Source of the DNA: an uncultured Clostridia bacterium
GTDB lineage: Bacteria; Bacillota; Clostridia; Christensenellales; Borkfalkiaceae
Length of the DNA: 46,946 nucleotides
Assembly (NCBI GenBank): GCA_934254815.1
Contig: CAKQME010000016.1
Location: 1 to 46,946 of the forward strand
Direction of reading: 5' to 3'
A model generated the notes under the pieces. That model saw nothing but the letters and a program-made list of their open reading frames with translations. It made no database searches and was not told the DNA's origin. How positions within the stretch are numbered: position 1 is the first letter of the stretch; each line of letters starts with the position of its first letter. This document shows positions 44,514 through 46,946 of the stretch, in pieces. The translations under genes were made by a program, and so were the position numbers.

Positions 44514-44810
44514 TCAATTAAATGCGCTATATAAAAAACTTATTAGCCTATTATTCAGCTTATATATGTAAAACGTAGAATAATCTAATTCTTCCGCCGT
44601 ACTCTATTGCGTTATGCCTCTTACATATAGAGATACATATACGTCATATAATTGAGGGGATGCTTTACACATAATTTTGTGATATTCGCCTGCAATTGTC
44701 AATATACCGTTTTCGCCGGTCTTGGCAAATGCTGCGTCTAATTTTTCTTTCTTCATATAGTAGTATCGTATATTTTTTAAATCATTTCGTATTTGTTCTT
44801 TCGTTTTCAT
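44514..44810 (-). pseudogene. Small putative HTH protein, in-frame TAG
   Basis: From ATG at 44810 (GGAG upstream) the frame reads MKTKEQIRNDLKNIRYYYMK... to YVSLYVRGITQ, then TAG at 44604-44606, and continues STAEELDYSTFYIYKLNNRL... to TGA at 44514. The continuation completes the same fold as the gene at 75-379. The start overlaps the end of the gene at 44782-44964 by 29 bases. With the stop read through, the product has about 98 residues, equal to its homologue. The C-terminal part resembles a helix-turn-helix, so DNA binding is inferred. Confidence 0.7.
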
Positions 44811-44964
44811 TTACTAATTCTCCGTTATGTTTTTGTACAAAAGAAAGATTTTCGATTTGCTTGGCAAATAAAAATAATTCTATGTCGCTCATTAACGATA
44901 AATCTATATTGCCGTTTGCAAAAACTTTAAAATTTATTTCTTTATCCAATAATATTTCTAACAT
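44782..44964 (-). CDS. Small protein overlapping the HTH-like gene
   Basis: A 60-residue protein (MLEILLDKEINFKVFANGNI and on) behind an excellent site (CGGAGGTTAAAA then ATG). Its last codons overlap the start of the small HTH-like gene in another frame, so the two are translationally coupled. No domain is recognised. It is soluble and acidic. Confidence 0.6.
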   Translation of the reverse strand: MLEILLDKEINFKVFANGNIDLSLMSDIELFLFAKQIENLSFVQKHNGELVNENERTNTK

Positions 44965-45080
44965 TTTTAACCTCCGAAATTATTTTAAACTTTTTCTGTT
45001 AATTAAACAACCAACAAATTAGGTTATAAATCAAAACTATATTATACTACTTCAGCAATAATTCAATATATTTCCTCAGA

Positions 45081-45251
45081 TTTTAACTCTTTCGGGTTTT
45101 GTTCGTATCGGGAAAAGGTAAGTTTGTCAAGTCGAAAAATATCGCTTAAATATATAAACGAAATATTAAATGCGATATTTTTCTATCGCCCTGCTTTTAC
45201 TTGACAACCTTACCTTTTCCCGATTTTTTCGGCGTGCCGAAAGAGTTAAAA
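45081..45251. repeat. Long imperfect palindrome C upstream of the recombinase
   Basis: Outer arms TTTTAACTCTTTCGG (45081-45095) and 45237-45251 are a perfect 15-bp pair. Middle arms 45107-45132 and 45199-45224 pair at 25 of 26 positions (core GGGAAAAGGTAAG and TTGTCAAGT). Inner arms GAAAAATATCGC (45134-45145) and 45172-45183 pair perfectly. The right arm has a 15-base extra stretch. The 396-base gap before the recombinase gene holds this palindrome and no other gene. Its architecture and motifs match palindrome A, and in part B. Confidence 0.8.
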
Positions 45252-45388
45252 CTAACTTAAGGTAATAAAAAATAAATTTGTTTGATTAAAAGTTAAATAA
45301 AAGTATTACTTTGTTTGAAAATTGAACAAAAAACGTTAGTTACGCTTAAACGCTTTTATCGGTATTATTTACATAAAAGGAGTTTAAT

Positions 45389-46879
45389 ATGAAAAATGCA
45401 GTGGTTTATGCTCGTTATTCGAGCGAAAAGCAAAACGATCAATCAATCGAGGGGCAATTACGAATTTGTCAGCAGTATGCAAAATCTAACGACTTAAATA
45501 TTATCGACGTATATATAGACAAAGCAATATCCGGGAAAACCGATAATCGCCCAGCATTTCAAAAATTACTTGCCGATTCCGCAACAAATGTATCGTGGGA
45601 TATAGTCTTAATTTATGCTATAGACCGTTTCGGAAGAAACTCTATCGAAATAGCGGTAAACAAACAAAAGATGATTAAAAATCATAAAACTTTAATTTCT
45701 GCGACCCAAAGAACAAGTGAAAATATAGACGGCACTAAAAATCTCGACGGCATTTTGCTTGAAAATATGTACATAGGTTTAGCGGAATATTATTCGGCTG
45801 AACTTTCGCAAAAAGTAAAACGAGGAATATACGAATCACATAAAAAGGGATTATTTACCGGAGGTGCTATGCTTTACGGATATAAAGCGGTCAATAAACG
45901 AATTACGGTCTGTGAAAAAGAAGCTTCCGTCGTCAATTACATTTTCAGCGAATATCTATACGGAAAATCTATGCCCATCATTGCTCGCGAGCTTAATCAA
46001 AAAGGATTTAGAAATAAAAACAAGCTGTTTAACGAAGTCGGTCTTAATCTTATATTGAAAAATAAAAAATATATAGGTATTGCCGAACTAAAAGACGGTA
46101 TCTATACCGATATGTACCCGCCTATAGTTTCTAAAAATTTATTCGATCGAGTACAATGGGCTATACAAAATAATCGTGGAGGAGTAAAAAGCAAATATGC
46201 CGACTATATTTTAAGAAAACTATGTGTTTGCGGTTACTGCGGAAAAATGTTTGTGGGAGAAAGCGGCAGATCTCATAATGGCTCTCTTTACCACTATTAC
46301 AAATGTGCAGGAAGAAAAAAACTTAAAATTTTTAATAAAACGATTATGAAAAAAAGCGAGTTTGAAAATACAATCATTCACGCGCTTATAAAGTTACTTT
46401 CAACACCTGAAAACGTTTCGCTTATTGCAGATGCGGTTTTAAAAATCCATAAAGAAAAATCAATAAAAATAACCACGCTTGACACTTTGATAGCCGAAAA
46501 AGCAGAGGCGCAAAAAGCCTTGGACAATATAATGAATGCTATCGAGCAAGGAATTATAACAAACACAACAAAGGAAAGGATTGAAAAATAAGAAAAAAAG
46601 TTATCTGAAATAAATGCCGAAATTGCCGTAGAGGAATATAACGAGCAAAACAAATTAACGAAGTCTGACGTGGTTGAATTTTTAACAAATTCAATACAAA
46701 AATCCCCAAAAGCTGTGTTAAAAACACTCGTCCAAAGAATCGTAGTTTATAACGAAAAATGCGAAATTTATTGCAATTATACAAACAAAACATCGCCCTT
46801 GACTTCTGCCGATAAAAATCAAGAAATTATATATATCAATAACAACAGTTCGGATAAAAATAGTGGTGGGGCACCATAA
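45389..46879 (+). pseudogene. Large serine recombinase (TndX/TnpX type), in-frame TAA near the C-terminus
   Basis: ATG at 45389 follows AAAGGAGTTTAAT. The resolvase domain has the nucleophile serine in YARYSSEKQ (residue 11 or 12) and DRFGRNS. The recombinase domain follows (KAVNKRITVCEKEASVVNYI, then KNKKYIG), with a zinc ribbon (LCVCGYCGKMF, YYKCAGR). The frame stops at TAA 46589-46591 and continues in frame (EKKLSEINAEIAVEEYNEQN... to 46877-46879), completing the C-terminal coiled coil to about 496 residues. The 400-residue form keeps both catalytic and DNA-binding domains but loses part of the coiled-coil end, which in this family helps synapsis and directionality. This is the likely integrase of the element. 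Confidence 0.88.
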
Positions 46880-46918
46880 GAACAAATTAAATCTTTTTGA
46901 TTTGATTTGTTCTTTTTT
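46878..46918 (+). terminator. Intrinsic terminator after the recombinase
   Basis: A 16-bp stem with one G-U pair (AAGAACAAATTAAATC, 46878-46893, with 46899-46914), a 5-base T loop and a T tail. It overlaps the final TAA of the recombinase frame. Confidence 0.9.
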
Positions 46919-46946
46919 TGTCCGATGACGGGGGAGAACCGAAGGT
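46919..46946. other. Right edge, GC-richer tail
   Basis: The last 28 bases (ending GGGGGAGAACCGAAGGT) contain no complete feature. If the element ends near its recombinase gene, its attachment site would lie here or just outside the window. I found no matching direct repeat at the left by eye. Confidence 0.3.

Noticed and set aside
28356..46879. Stop codon reassignment (alternative genetic code)
   Set aside because: TAA, TAG and TGA all occur as interruptions and as normal ends of intact genes, so decay or error is a better explanation.
1..46946. tRNA or rRNA genes
   Set aside because: No cloverleaf with conserved arm motifs or rRNA sequence was recognised by eye; a covariance scan was not possible here.

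Overview
The window is AT-rich and Gram-positive in style: strong Shine-Dalgarno sequences, lipobox lipoproteins, an LplABC-type sugar ABC transporter, AraC regulators, InlB B-repeat and BspA-type leucine-rich repeat surface proteins, a PcfJ-type gene and a large serine recombinase. It most resembles an uncultured gut Clostridia-type Firmicute. That placement is an inference from gene style; no rRNA or other marker gene is present.

Positions 1240-24695 form one long leftward glycan-use locus. In transcription order it holds a GH106-like hydrolase, a GcnA-type GH20 enzyme, two LplB/LplC-type permeases, a solute-binding lipoprotein, a DUF4091 (GH123-like) lipoprotein, two further lipoproteins, a 46-residue peptide gene overlapping a secreted protein gene, a second larger secreted protein, an LplD-like GH4 enzyme, a GH36 alpha-galactosidase, a GH109-like enzyme and a GH2 enzyme broken by a one-base frameshift. 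Lipoproteins would capture and trim a glycan outside the cell, the transporter would import oligosaccharides, and cytoplasmic exo-enzymes would finish them. GH109, GH36, GH20, GH2 and a GH123-like protein together suggest a HexNAc/galactose-rich host glycan; the GH4 and GH106-like members would also fit pectic material. Two AraC regulators and an SGNH esterase (24850-27956) run rightward, the first divergent from the operon.

From about 28.1 kb to the right edge the content is that of a mobile element: an HUH rolling-circle Rep behind a long structured leader, a hairpin-rich origin-like region, a 3014-residue lipoprotein adhesin, a four-helix membrane protein, a broken PcfJ-like gene, a DUF4143 ATPase with its own 23-bp operator-like repeats, a small broken HTH-like gene and a large serine recombinase carrying an in-frame stop. 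A broken homologue of the small HTH-like gene lies at the far left (75-379), so part of a second element may adjoin the window there.

The most unusual features are noncoding. (1) A nested inverted repeat encloses the promoter of the giant adhesin, as expected for an invertible phase-variation switch or a dyad operator. (2) A leader of about 590 nt before rep has a near-consensus promoter, start-stop micro-ORFs and an intrinsic terminator. (3) Three long imperfect palindromes share arm motifs; one buries the ribosome binding site of a small gene. (4) A 306-bp multi-palindrome element lies inside the glycan locus. (5) Four TGAGCA-type boxes sit at exact 23-bp spacing at the ATPase promoter. All three clear frameshifts are single-base losses at short A/T runs, so read or assembly error must be excluded before calling those genes dead.
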